A stretch of 33,542 nt of DNA. Origin: Rhodospirillaceae bacterium. GTDB taxonomy: Bacteria > Pseudomonadota > Alphaproteobacteria > Rhodospirillales > Rhodospirillaceae. Position numbers and translations under genes: made by a program. The notes below the pieces were generated by a model that was not told where the DNA came from, ran no database searches, and was given only the letters and a program-made list of their open reading frames with translations. This document shows positions 16,965-25,212 of the stretch, piece by piece. Positions within the stretch are counted from its first letter, which is position 1. The number at the start of each line of letters is the position of its first letter. The stretch spans positions 1 to 33,542 of the forward strand of contig SHVO01000018.1 in assembly GCA_009694245.1 (NCBI GenBank), given 5' to 3'.

Positions 16965-17738
16965 TTATTCGGTTTTGCGGCTGAAGACCAATAGCTTCTC
17001 GCCCGACGCCTCGGGATCGAAGCGATAGCCCGCGGTGTCGAAGGCCATCAGTTCGCCGGGTTTCGTCAGCCGGTGCTGGACAATGTAGCGGGCCATCAGG
17101 CCGCGCGCTTTTTTGGCGAAGAGACTGACAACCGATGCCTTACCGCCCCTAATCTCCTTGAACACAGCGTGAACGACCGGGGCCCTGAGGACCCGCGCGT
17201 CGAGGGCGGCCCAGTATTCTTGCGAGGCAAGGTTCACGATCGTCGGATGTCTCAACTTCGCGGTGACGGTGTTGACGTGAGCCGTCAATCCGGCCCGCCA
17301 GAATGCGTAAAGATCCTTCCCGCGCGCGGTTGCCACGCGCGAACCCATCTCCAGCCGATAGGGTTGGATGGCGTCCAACGGCCGCAGCAAACCGTAGAGT
17401 CCAGAGATGATGGCGACGTGTTCTTGGGCAAAGGCGATGTCGTCCTCATCCAGAGTCTTGGCGTCAAAACCCTGGTAGACATCGCCAATGAAGGCATAGA
17501 TCGCGGGCTTCGTTCCGCCGGTATTTGCCAGCACGAAATTTTGGAAGCGCTCGAAATTGAGGTCGGCCAAGGCCGGGCTGATGTCCATGATGCGCCGCAA
17601 CGCCGGACGCGTGAGCTTCTTGGCGCGCGCAGCCATCAGGGCGGCATCATCGAGAAGGGCGGGTGTGGTGGATTGGGCGAAAGCCGGCGCCAGGCCGAAA
17701 TCCAATTTCTTCGCAGGGGAGAGCAAGGCATACAGCAT
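16965..17738 (-). CDS. yaaA: Peroxide stress protein YaaA (UPF0246)
   Basis: The protein has 257 residues with ATG at 17738. The frame is open to 17810, but MLYALLSPAKKLDF is the family's standard opening. Conserved blocks include NFERFQNF, AIYAFIGDVYQGFDA, QEHVAIISGLYGLLRPLDAIQPYRLEMG, INLASQEYW-like VNLASQEYWAA, and KKARGLMARYIVQHRL. In E. coli YaaA limits free iron and protects DNA and proteins during peroxide stress, and the family fold binds DNA. The alkA gene follows after 15 nt, consistent with a joint stress role. Confidence 0.92.
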   Translation of the reverse strand: MLYALLSPAKKLDFGLAPAFAQSTTPALLDDAALMAARAKKLTRPALRRIMDISPALADLNFERFQNFVLANTGGTKPAIYAFIGDVYQGFDAKTLDEDDIAFAQEHVAIISGLYGLLRPLDAIQPYRLEMGSRVATARGKDLYAFWRAGLTAHVNTVTAKLRHPTIVNLASQEYWAALDARVLRAPVVHAVFKEIRGGKASVVSLFAKKARGLMARYIVQHRLTKPGELMAFDTAGYRFDPEASGEKLLVFSRKTE

Positions 17739-17843
17739 CGGTGCCGCCGTTCGGAATTCGCTGCGCTGGGGTTTGGCCGGGTCGGCCCGACATCGGCCGG
17801 GCGCGGTCACATTGGCGGAGTATAGAGCATCGTGAGCAAAAAA

Positions 17844-18248
17844 CTAAGGCGCGGCGCCGTGCTTTCCGCCCGATCCCTTTGGATCGGGCGCAGCCGGCGC
17901 TGGAACGGTCGCCCCAGGATCGGCCTCGGGCACCTTCTCGCCTTGCGCCGCCTTGAGATCGTTGAGCAGCTTTTCCGCTACCGTGTTGGTCGTGGAGTAG
18001 CGTTCGTTCACGTGGCTCAGGTTATTGATCAGGATGGCGATTAGGGCGCAGACGGAAATTTTCTGCTGGATGGTGCTCTTGGAAATGCGGACAACCACGC
18101 TGGGCTCGATCGCGCTGATGGCCCCGGACTTCTGAATATGGCGTAGGGTCCGGCCGAAATTATGGCGACGGGAGCTTGCCGGCCGCTGCCCACGGCGGGA
18201 GGCCTGACAATCTTGTAATGGCGCGGCAAGGCCGGGGTAATGCGCCAA
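17844..18248 (-). CDS. Hypothetical small protein with one hydrophobic segment
   Basis: The frame from a TTG at 18248 encodes 134 residues, but its first 50 are arginine-rich and unlike a real N terminus. A GTG at 18098 gives 84 residues with a hydrophobic segment ISVCALIAILINNLSHV, a short polar region and a Pro/Ala/Gly-rich tail. I recognise no family. A 10-bp perfect hairpin, CGCCCGATCC/GGATCGGGCG (17867-17890), lies in the last codons and could act on the transcript end. The gene diverges from the response regulator gene. Coding status is uncertain. Confidence 0.4.
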   Translation of the reverse strand: MAHYPGLAAPLQDCQASRRGQRPASSRRHNFGRTLRHIQKSGAISAIEPSVVVRISKSTIQQKISVCALIAILINNLSHVNERYSTTNTVAEKLLNDLKAAQGEKVPEADPGATVPAPAAPDPKGSGGKHGAAP

Positions 18249-18326
18249 AGCGCAATTCTAGCCGGTGGTCCGGCGGTCGATGCCCGGACGGGGCTACTTT
18301 TTTCATCAGGATTCCAATAGGTTCGC

Positions 18327-18332
18327 TATAAT
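18327..18332 (+). promoter_or_regulatory. Candidate -10 box of the two-component operon
   Basis: A perfect TATAAT overlaps an in-frame ATG at 18331. The -35 region is weak (TTCATC-like at about 18302-18307). If used, transcription begins after that ATG, so the response regulator must start at the later ATG at 18412. Confidence 0.45.
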
Positions 18333-18411
18333 GAATGCAGAATTGGCCGCCGCCCAGCTCTCCGAGCGGAACGCTGCGGCAGACCCTCAGTCGGAACGGA
18401 CCGTGACCGCG

Positions 18412-19089
18412 ATGCGCGTGCTTGTGATCGAAGACGACAAGGACGCCGCCGACTATCTGGTCAAGGGCCTGCGCGAGAGCGGCTATACCGTCGATCACGC
18501 CGCCGACGGCCGCGACGGGTTGTTCCTCGCGCTCTCCGAACCCTACGACGTCATGATTGTCGATCGCATGCTGCCCGGCCCGGACGGCCTCTCAATCGTG
18601 GAATCGGTGCGCAAGTCGGCGATCACGACGCCGGTTTTGTTTTTGAGCGCGCTCGGCGATGTCGAGGATCGCGTCGCCGGTCTCAAGGCCGGCGGCGATG
18701 ACTACCTCGCTAAGCCCTTTGCCTTTTCCGAACTGTTGGCGCGGATCGAGGCGCTCTTGCGCCGGTCCGGTGCCGCGCCGGAAAATACCTTCCTCAAGGT
18801 CGGCGATTTGGAAATGGATCTGCTAGCCCACAAAGTCTTGCGCCAAGGCAAACGCGTCTACCTCCATCCGCGCGAATTCCGGCTGCTCGAGTATCTCATG
18901 CGCCACGCCGGTCAGGTCGTGACCCGCACGATGTTGCTGGAAAACGTCTGGGAATATCATTTCGATCCGCAAACCAACGTTATCGACGTCCATATCAGCC
19001 GTCTTCGCCAGAAAATCGACAAGCCCTTCGACAAGCCGATCCTGCAGACCGTACGCGGCGCCGGATACAAGCTTGATCCCGTGACCTGA
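18412..19089 (+). CDS. OmpR/PhoB-family response regulator
   Basis: A 225-residue DNA-binding response regulator. The receiver domain has E7-D8-D9, phospho-acceptor D51 in MIVDRMLPGPDG, S79 in LFLSA and K101 in YLAKPFAF. The winged-helix output domain has YLHPREFRLLEYLMRHAGQVVTR and the C-terminal VIDVHISRLRQKID...VRGAGYKL signature. Upstream in-frame starts at 18265 and 18331 add residues unlike a receiver; the start at 18412 begins MRVLVIEDD, as usual, and is favoured by the TATAAT overlapping 18331. The cognate kinase gene follows after 41 nt, so they are a pair. The stimulus is unknown; the next gene is an MFS exporter, a possible target. Confidence 0.93.
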   Translation: MRVLVIEDDKDAADYLVKGLRESGYTVDHAADGRDGLFLALSEPYDVMIVDRMLPGPDGLSIVESVRKSAITTPVLFLSALGDVEDRVAGLKAGGDDYLAKPFAFSELLARIEALLRRSGAAPENTFLKVGDLEMDLLAHKVLRQGKRVYLHPREFRLLEYLMRHAGQVVTRTMLLENVWEYHFDPQTNVIDVHISRLRQKIDKPFDKPILQTVRGAGYKLDPVT

Positions 19090-19130
19090 CCCCCCCCCGA
19101 GGCCTTTATGACGCCACCGAGGTAGGGTTC

Positions 19131-20627
19131 ATGAAGCGGCTTGGCGGCATATTCGGCTCGATTACATTCCGTTTGGCGTTGGCCTATACGCTGATCTTCG
19201 GTCTGTCGGTCGTCGCGCTCTTCACTTTCGTCTTCTTCTCGACAACGGATTTTGTCGTGCAGCAGAAGGAGGCGGCGATCGAGGCCGACGTGACCGGGTT
19301 CCAGGAAACCTTTGAGCGCTCGGGCGTGACCGGACTGATCATCGCGATCAATCGGCGGGCCAACCCCGGAACCAACCGCGACGGCGTCTATCTCCTGGTC
19401 GATTCGGTCGGCAGCACGCTTGCGGGAAACTTGCAGAGCTGGCCGCGCAACGCCGTCGCCGACGATATCTGGGTCAACTTCTCGATCGACGGCCTCCGTC
19501 AAGCCGATGCCGAGATCGCCGATGTCCGCGCCAAGCAGTATGTGATTCCCGGCGGCCAACAGAATTACATGCTCCTTGTCGGCCGCGATGTCCGCGATGC
19601 CCGTGAATTGCGCCGCCGATTGGTCGACTCGCTCAACCTCGGTCTCGCCATCACTCTGGCCCTGGGAGTTGTCGGCGGGTTCGTCTTCAGCCGCACGATC
19701 ATGCGGCGCATCGAAGCGATCACGCGCACCTGCCGCCGGATCATGTCGGGCGATCTCAGCCAGCGTGTCGTGGTGTCGCGGCAAAACGATGAGCTGGGAC
19801 AGCTGTCGCTCGGCATCAACGCCATGCTCGACCAAATCGAACGCCTGATGAACGGTATGCGCCAGGTGTCCGACAACGTCGCCCACGATTTGCGAACGCC
19901 GCTGACCCGGTTGCGCAGCCGGTTGGAAGGCGCGCTCAGGCACACCGCCAATCCGGCCGACCGCGAAACCATCGAGGGCGCCATCGCCGATGCCGACAGC
20001 CTGCTGGCGACGTTCGCCGCACTGCTCAGGATTGCTCGCGCCGAGGCCGGTTCGCAGCGCGCTTTTGTCGATTTCGACATCCATGCGCTCATTGAGGAGG
20101 TCGTGGACCTTTACAGCCCGCTGGCGGAAGAAAAGGGCCTGAAATTCATAACCCAGTTGCAGCCGGGTCTGAGCGCCCGCGGCGATCCCAATCTGATTGC
20201 CCAGGCCTTGGCCAACCTGATCGACAACGCCGTCAAATATACCGAACAGGGTTCGGTCGCTGTCGCGCTCACCACCCAAGACGGCAGGCCGGCGCTGGTT
20301 GTCGCTGATACCGGACCCGGCGTGCCCGAGGCCTTCCGGGGGAAAGTCCTCGAACGCCTCTTCCGGCTTGAACAAAGCCGGACGTCGCCGGGCAGCGGAC
20401 TGGGATTGAGCTTGGTCGCCGCCGTTGCGAAATCGCATGGCATGGAGCTCAAGCTCGAGGACAATCTTCCCGGCCTTCGGGTGACGCTACAGTTCCCCCG
20501 CCAAAAGGGGGCCGCGAGCGATTCGAAGGCTGCGGAGGTCAAGCCGGCGAAGCCGCTGACGACAAATCCACGGTCGGGTCCACCGGAACCCGATAGCGTC
20601 ACGCCGGCCGCCGCGGCCGCCGCCTGA
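19131..20627 (+). CDS. Sensor histidine kinase
   Basis: A 498-residue membrane kinase paired with the preceding regulator. It has a transmembrane helix at about 12-35, a periplasmic sensor (about 36-165), a second helix at about 167-188, a HAMP domain to about 240, the HisKA helix with H252 in VAHDLRTPLTRLRSRL, and an ATPase domain with N366 (N box), D393 in DTGPGVPE (G1) and GSGLGLSLV (G2). The last 40 residues are a low-complexity Lys/Pro/Ala tail. The architecture matches kinases such as PfeS/CusS-like sensors, but the signal is not readable. ATG at 19131 is preceded by AGGTAGGG. A run of nine C (19090-19098) lies between the two genes. Confidence 0.92.
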   Translation: MKRLGGIFGSITFRLALAYTLIFGLSVVALFTFVFFSTTDFVVQQKEAAIEADVTGFQETFERSGVTGLIIAINRRANPGTNRDGVYLLVDSVGSTLAGNLQSWPRNAVADDIWVNFSIDGLRQADAEIADVRAKQYVIPGGQQNYMLLVGRDVRDARELRRRLVDSLNLGLAITLALGVVGGFVFSRTIMRRIEAITRTCRRIMSGDLSQRVVVSRQNDELGQLSLGINAMLDQIERLMNGMRQVSDNVAHDLRTPLTRLRSRLEGALRHTANPADRETIEGAIADADSLLATFAALLRIARAEAGSQRAFVDFDIHALIEEVVDLYSPLAEEKGLKFITQLQPGLSARGDPNLIAQALANLIDNAVKYTEQGSVAVALTTQDGRPALVVADTGPGVPEAFRGKVLERLFRLEQSRTSPGSGLGLSLVAAVAKSHGMELKLEDNLPGLRVTLQFPRQKGAASDSKAAEVKPAKPLTTNPRSGPPEPDSVTPAAAAAA

Positions 20628-20748
20628 CGCCTTCTAAATCCGAAGGCCGATGGCGCTGGGCCCGGCTCAATGGCCCCGCGCAAATAACGTTTCAGCGGCG
20701 CCCGGCCATGCTCTACCTTCAAGATCATTTCCCATAAATGCCGGGCTC

Positions 20749-22026
20749 ATGACCGCTGCCGCCACCGACGCCTTTGCCGCCGTTCGTCATCCGCATGTGC
20801 GGGCGCTCGCGCTCGCGCGCATGTCCGGCGTCATCGGCACCCAGATCATCAATGTCGCCGTCGGCTGGCAGCTTTACGAACGCACCGGCAGCGCTTTATC
20901 TCTCGGCCTTGTCGGACTCTTTGAACTGGCACCGGTGCTCTTCCTCATGATCCCGGCGGGCAATGCCGCCGACCGCTTTGCCCGGCGCAACATCGCCATG
21001 GCCGCGCAAAGCGTGATGTTTCTAGCCGCCGTCGGCCTGATGACGGTGTCCTGGCTCAAAGGCCCGGTGGAACTCATCTACGCCATGCTGATGTTGGTCG
21101 GCGCGGCGCGGGCGTTTTCGGCTCCCGCGGTCGGAACCATCCTGCCGCAGCTTCTCAAGCCGGATCAGTTCGTCAACGCCAACGCCTGGTTGGCTTCGGC
21201 GTTCCAGTTTGCCTCGATTTCGGGACCGGCCATCGGCGGATTGATCATCGGCTTCACGGGCGGCGCGACCGGGGCCTACAGCGTCGCCGCCTTGGGACAT
21301 TTGATTTTCATTGTCGCGCTTTCGACGCTTCCGGCCATCACGCCGGCCAAGGACCATGACCGCGCAAGGGAAAAGCGGAAATTCTCCGATGTCTTCGCCG
21401 GCTTCGGATTTGTCCGGCGCACGCCGATCTTTCTCGCCGCGATCACACTTGACATGTTTGCCGTGCTCTTGGGCGGCGCAGTGGCGCTGTTGCCGATTTT
21501 CGCCAAGGACATCTTGCAGGTGGGGCCCGAGGGCCTCGGGTGGCTGCGCGCCGCGCCTGCCATGGGCAGCCTCTCCATGCTTCTGGTCGTCACGCGCCTG
21601 AAGCCCATGGCGCGCCCGGGCTTCGTTTTGCTCGGCGTGGTCGTGGGCTTCGGCCTTGCCACCATCGGCTTCGGGCTTTCCACCAACTTCTTCCTATCGC
21701 TGTTCTGCCTATTCCTGACCGGGCTGTTCGACTCGGTCAGCGTGATCGTTCGCCTGACCTTGGAACAGGTGGTGACGCCCGACCGCCTGCGGGGCCGGGT
21801 GTCGGCGATCAACTATCTGTTCATCGGCTTCTCCAACGAATTCGGCGCCTTCGAAAGCGGCGCCACGGCCTGGATGTTCGGGCCGATTGCCTCGGTCGTC
21901 GGCGGCGGGATCGGCACCATCGCCGTGGTCATTATGGTCGCCGTACTGTGGCCGGCGCTCGCGCGCATCGGTCCGTTGCACAGCTTAAGGCCCCGCGAGG
22001 AAACCGAGGCCGGTCGCACGCGTTAG
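20749..22026 (+). CDS. MFS transporter (EntS/MFS_3-like exporter)
   Basis: A 425-residue transporter with about twelve membrane segments. The frame is open from 20650, but ATG at 20749 (MTAAATDAFAAVRHPHVRALALAR) gives the normal short cytoplasmic start. NVAVGWQLYERTGSALSLGLVGLFELAPVLF and AGNAADRFARR (loop 2-3 motif A) are typical of the enterobactin-exporter-like branch, as is VTPDRLRGRVSAINYLFIGFSNEFGAFESG in the second half. Substrate is unknown; drugs and siderophores are the usual options. The gene follows the histidine kinase by 121 nt on the same strand, so it may be controlled by that system. Confidence 0.88.
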   Translation: MTAAATDAFAAVRHPHVRALALARMSGVIGTQIINVAVGWQLYERTGSALSLGLVGLFELAPVLFLMIPAGNAADRFARRNIAMAAQSVMFLAAVGLMTVSWLKGPVELIYAMLMLVGAARAFSAPAVGTILPQLLKPDQFVNANAWLASAFQFASISGPAIGGLIIGFTGGATGAYSVAALGHLIFIVALSTLPAITPAKDHDRAREKRKFSDVFAGFGFVRRTPIFLAAITLDMFAVLLGGAVALLPIFAKDILQVGPEGLGWLRAAPAMGSLSMLLVVTRLKPMARPGFVLLGVVVGFGLATIGFGLSTNFFLSLFCLFLTGLFDSVSVIVRLTLEQVVTPDRLRGRVSAINYLFIGFSNEFGAFESGATAWMFGPIASVVGGGIGTIAVVIMVAVLWPALARIGPLHSLRPREETEAGRTR

Positions 22027-22198
22027 TTTGGTCGCTCTCTACAGCCGGCATTTTCCCCCGACCACCACGCAACCGCGGCCTTGACCCGGGCGTTCTGATT
22101 CTGACTCGCCCAGGCTGGCTTAACAGCCGTGGCGGAGTCTGGGTAAAGGGCGCGAGGTTCGCACTCCTTTGGACTTCGGGGTAAGGGGTATTGGTGCC

Positions 22199-22381
22199 AT
22201 GCCACATCTCAAATATTTTGCCTATCTCGCGATCGTCTGCGCGGTGCTGTTGGATCTGTACGGCGCCAAACCCGACACCGGGGCCTTGGCGCGCCTGGTT
22301 CTCGATACGGCGGCGCTGCTGTTCGCCGTCGCGGGTTTGGGCGGTTTGGCCATGGGACCGCCGCGAATTCGACGGCACTGA
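22199..22381 (+). CDS. Small two-helix membrane protein, unknown
   Basis: A 60-residue product from ATG at 22199, MPHLKYFAYLAIVCAVLLD, with a second hydrophobic stretch LVLDTAALLFAVAGLGGLA and a short basic C terminus. GTAAGGGG lies about 8-15 nt before the start as a possible ribosome site. No family recognised. The gene is between the MFS transporter and the ECF sigma factor, on the same strand as both. Composition and hydrophobic pattern favour a real small membrane protein, but I cannot exclude a chance frame. Confidence 0.5.
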   Translation: MPHLKYFAYLAIVCAVLLDLYGAKPDTGALARLVLDTAALLFAVAGLGGLAMGPPRIRRH

Positions 22382-22674
22382 ATTCGATCTTGGTCGTCGA
22401 TCCGGGCATTTTCCTTATGCTTTCTTTATGCCCGCGCGAGGGCCCAGCGGACACCCAACGCGCCGGCCGGATCTAGCTAAACTCTATAACGAAATTAACA
22501 TGTTGATCGCGTATCCCGGCCCGCTTCCGGCCCGTTCGGCGGGGCCCGGGCGATAAGGTGCCCGCCGGCGGCACCGATGATTCCTTTACGCGTCCCGGGC
22601 CATTTCCGCATCGTCTGTTTACGCGCCAAAGCGCGACGCTGCTGGCGGACAACGACAGCCAGCGGAGGATCCAG
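22382..22674. other. Leader region of the ECF sigma factor gene
   Basis: About 290 bp. TATAAC at about 22485-22490 in an AT-rich patch is the best promoter-like site. A small hairpin (GGTGCC/GGCACC) lies around 22557-22575. The strong Shine-Dalgarno GGAGG (22664-22668) is 6 nt before the ATG at 22675 and decides that start over the upstream in-frame codon at 22558. Confidence 0.4.
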
Positions 22675-23178
22675 ATGAGCGCCTTCCAAACCGATCTCGA
22701 GACCTATCTGCCCGACCTCGCCCGGTTCGCGCGCGTGCTCACGCGCAACGAAGACGACGCTCACGACCTGGTGCAAGACGGCGTCGAGCGCGCCTTGCGC
22801 AAACGGGCCCTGTTCCAGGACGGCACCAGTCTCAAGTCCTGGCTGTTCACGCTGATGCGCAATATTTACATCAGCCAGAAACGCCGGGATGCGCTCGACC
22901 GGCGCTATGTCGCGAGCCTTGACGACGACCTGCATCGTGTCCAGCGCGCCGGCCAGATCAACCACGTCTTCCTCAAGGAGACCGTAAGGGCCTTGGGCGG
23001 GCTGCCGGCCCGCGAGCGCCAGGCGATCGTCGCCCTCGGTATTCTTGACGGCTCGCAACACGATTTCGCCCGGGCGACGCGCGAACCGGTGGGCACGATC
23101 AAGTCGCGCCTTTGCCGCGGACGCGTGCACTTGAGGAACATGCTCGGCATGGACATGGGCGCTCTGGTTACGGCTTGA
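22675..23178 (+). CDS. ECF (sigma-70 family, RpoE-like) RNA polymerase sigma factor
   Basis: A 167-residue alternative sigma factor. Region 2 is LPDLARFARVLTRNEDDAHDLVQDGVERAL followed by TSLKSWLFTLMRNIYISQKRR (promoter -10 recognition). Region 4 is ALGGLPARERQAIVALGILDGSQHDFARATREPVGTIKSRLCRGRVHLR with the helix-turn-helix. The start is set by GGAGG 6 nt before ATG 22675. No anti-sigma gene (NepR, ChrR or zinc-binding type) lies beside it, so it may be regulated transcriptionally or by a distant partner. The opening MSAFQTDLETYLP resembles EcfG-type factors of the general stress response, but without PhyR/NepR nearby I do not assign it. Confidence 0.9.
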   Translation: MSAFQTDLETYLPDLARFARVLTRNEDDAHDLVQDGVERALRKRALFQDGTSLKSWLFTLMRNIYISQKRRDALDRRYVASLDDDLHRVQRAGQINHVFLKETVRALGGLPARERQAIVALGILDGSQHDFARATREPVGTIKSRLCRGRVHLRNMLGMDMGALVTA

Positions 23179-23437
23179 GGCGGCGACTGCCTCGAGCTTT
23201 CGGAATCCGCGTGATGCCCCAGCGCTCGGCGAATCCGGCGAGGTCCTCGGCGGTGGTGTAGCCCATTAGCTGCGACCAGGCCCTAGGAATGCCCCGTACC
23301 GCCAGGGTCAAGCCCAAGTCGCGCTCCTGCGCCATCCACAGCGCCTCGCGCGCGAATTGGGCAAGATCCGCGGTCGGGCTCGCTATCGCTAGCAGAAGCG
23401 GCGCGCGCGCGACCGTCGAGGAAGGTGAAAACGCCAT
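23168..23437 (-). CDS. Short unknown protein, possibly frameshifted at its N terminus
   Basis: The frame encodes 89 residues, with LLLAIASPTADLAQFAREALWMAQERDLGL and a C-terminal TTAEDLAGFAERWGITRIPKA that look like a folded alpha/beta protein. I recognise no family. ATG at 23437 has no Shine-Dalgarno. Upstream, a different frame starting ATG 23468 reads MGRLFTSDRTYGVFTFLDGRARA and runs into the same gene at a (CG)n run near 23405-23415. Adding one CG unit would join the two into a 100-residue protein. Either a 2-bp contraction broke the gene or 23437 is the true start. It converges with and overlaps the sigma factor gene end by 11 nt. Confidence 0.5.
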   Translation of the reverse strand: MAFSPSSTVARAPLLLAIASPTADLAQFAREALWMAQERDLGLTLAVRGIPRAWSQLMGYTTAEDLAGFAERWGITRIPKARGSRRLKP

Positions 23438-23536
23438 AGGTGCGGTCGCTAGTGAACAGACGGCCCATTATGGCCGGTTCATCGCGTTCAGTAACGCCTG
23501 ATCTGGGGTAAGGGTTGCACGCCGGCGGGGTATCCC

Positions 23537-24370
23537 TCAGCTCCGCCCGCGCGCGGCGTCGGCGACCAGGCCGGCCACCAGGCTCAAGGCGAACAGCGTG
23601 GCGGCGGCGGCGACAATCGACGGACCCGACGGCGTATCCCAAATGAAGGATGCGGAAATCCCCGAGATCACCGCCGCTCCGCCGATCAGCACGGCCGCCG
23701 CTGCCATGCCTTCGGGACTGGTCGCGAAGCGCCGCGCGGCGGCCGGCGGGATGATCAGAAGCGCCGTCACCAAAAGGATCCCGACGACTTTCATGGCGAT
23801 CGCCACGGTCAGCGCCATCAAGATCATGAACGCAAGCCGCACGGGCAGGCGGCCGGCGCCTTCCACGATCGCCATGTCCTGGTCGACCGTCAGGGCGATC
23901 AGCGGCCGCCAGATCGCGGCGAGGCCCGCGAGCAGGACCGCGCCGCCGCCGTAAATCCAGGCGAGGTCGCCCCCCGTCACGGCCAGGATATCGCCGAACA
24001 AATAACCCATGAGGTCAAAGCGCACCGTACCCATGAAGCTGACGACAATCAGCCCGACGGCAAGGGCGGCGTGGGAAAGAATGCCGAGGAGGGTATCGGT
24101 CGGGATTCGCCGCTGCTGCTGCAGCCCCAAAAGCAACAGGCCCATGACCAGGCCGATGACGGCGATACCGACCGCAGGATTAACGCCGAGGACGATACCG
24201 AGCGCGACGCCGGTCAGTGCCGCGTGCGAGAGGGTGTCGCCGAAATAGGCCATGCGCCGCCAGACCACAAAGCAGCCCAGCGGTCCGGCGATCAAGACGA
24301 CGCCCAGCCCCGCGACCACGGCGCGGACAGCAAAACTATCAAAGGACATTATCTCGAGCATGGTCATCAA
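23537..24370 (-). CDS. znuB: Zinc ABC transporter permease ZnuB
   Basis: A 277-residue inner-membrane permease of the ABC-3 family with about seven to eight hydrophobic helices. Diagnostic segments are GPLGCFVVWRRMAYFGDTLSHAALTGVALG (about 29-58), LGILSHAALAVGL, FGDILAV, and KVVGILLVTALLIIPPAAARRFATSPEGM. It forms the membrane channel of the ZnuABC importer. The ATG at 24370 overlaps the znuC stop by 4 nt, so translation is coupled. It is the last gene of the zur-znuC-znuB unit, and expression should be repressed by Zur when zinc is plentiful. Confidence 0.93.
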   Translation of the reverse strand: MMTMLEIMSFDSFAVRAVVAGLGVVLIAGPLGCFVVWRRMAYFGDTLSHAALTGVALGIVLGVNPAVGIAVIGLVMGLLLLGLQQQRRIPTDTLLGILSHAALAVGLIVVSFMGTVRFDLMGYLFGDILAVTGGDLAWIYGGGAVLLAGLAAIWRPLIALTVDQDMAIVEGAGRLPVRLAFMILMALTVAIAMKVVGILLVTALLIIPPAAARRFATSPEGMAAAAVLIGGAAVISGISASFIWDTPSGPSIVAAAATLFALSLVAGLVADAARGRS

Positions 24371-25212
24371 TCCCGGCCTCTCTTGTCCGCAGCATCGTCA
24401 GGGTGGTGCCCGTGATCCTGGTGCGCGTGACTATGGTGATGCGCATGATCGAGACCATCGGCTTGATCATGGCCATGGGCAACGCTGCCGTCGGGAGCAT
24501 GGGTGTGATCGTGGCTATGCGGGTAAATCGCCAGCGTCGCCGCCGCCGTCGGCCCAAACAAGCGCTGGAATTCACGGTCGCGGCTGACGTCGGCCGGGTG
24601 TCCAGAACAGCAGATATGGCCATTGAGGCAATAAACCTGATCGGTGGCCGCCATCACCACGTTGAGATCGTGCGACACCATCAATACGCCGCAACCGATG
24701 TCATCTCTGAGGCGCGCGACAATCTGATAGATCTCGACGGACCCCATGATATCGACGTTCTGCGTGGGCTCATCCAAAACCAGGAGATCGGGGTGGCGCA
24801 GAATCGCGCGGGCGAGCATCACGCGCTGCCACTCGCCGCCGGAGAGGGTGTGAATGCCGGTATCGAGGCGGTGCGGGACGCCGACGTCGGCCAGGGTCTG
24901 CTGCAGCAGGGCGACCGGTTGGCTATGCGTCAGCGTGAGAAACCGGCGCACCGACAAGGGCAGTGTCTGATCGAGCGTGATCTGTTGCGATTGGTAGCCG
25001 ATTCTTAGATTCGGTAGGCGCCGAACCTCACCGCGATCGAGGCTCTGCAAACCCAGCGCGACTTTGACCAGGGTGGATTTGCCCGCGCCGTTCGGTCCAA
25101 CCAGGGTGACGATTTGGCCCGGGCGGATATCGATGCTGACGCCGTCGAGAATCCGGCGCCCACCCAGGGTCAACGAGCCGTCGCGAATCTCGACCAGCGA
25201 TGTTCCGATCAT
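24367..25212 (-). CDS. znuC: Zinc ABC transporter ATPase ZnuC with histidine-rich tail
   Basis: The ATPase of the zinc importer, 281 residues. It has Walker A GPNGAGKST (39-47), Q-loop around YQSQQ (73-77), signature LSGGEWQRV (123-131), Walker B LLVLDEP (143-149) and switch H181. The ABC core ends at about 230. Residues 231-270 are a tail with 15 histidines alternating with Asp, Ala and Gly, likely to bind zinc on the cytoplasmic side. The tail might store metal or sense it to gate uptake, which is inference. The gene overlaps zur upstream and znuB downstream by 4 nt each. Confidence 0.95.
   Translation of the reverse strand: MIGTSLVEIRDGSLTLGGRRILDGVSIDIRPGQIVTLVGPNGAGKSTLVKVALGLQSLDRGEVRRLPNLRIGYQSQQITLDQTLPLSVRRFLTLTHSQPVALLQQTLADVGVPHRLDTGIHTLSGGEWQRVMLARAILRHPDLLVLDEPTQNVDIMGSVEIYQIVARLRDDIGCGVLMVSHDLNVVMAATDQVYCLNGHICCSGHPADVSRDREFQRLFGPTAAATLAIYPHSHDHTHAPDGSVAHGHDQADGLDHAHHHSHAHQDHGHHPDDAADKRGRD

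Noticed and set aside
18957-20438. Long open frame (493 codons) on the minus strand
   Set aside because: It is antisense to a histidine kinase with all motifs intact, and its own translation has no recognisable domain. It is a GC-driven shadow.
23168-23642. Minus-strand frame reading through from znuB's end into the short unknown gene
   Set aside because: Its first half is out-of-frame znuB sequence. Only the part after about 23468 looks like protein, and that is covered by the frameshift finding.
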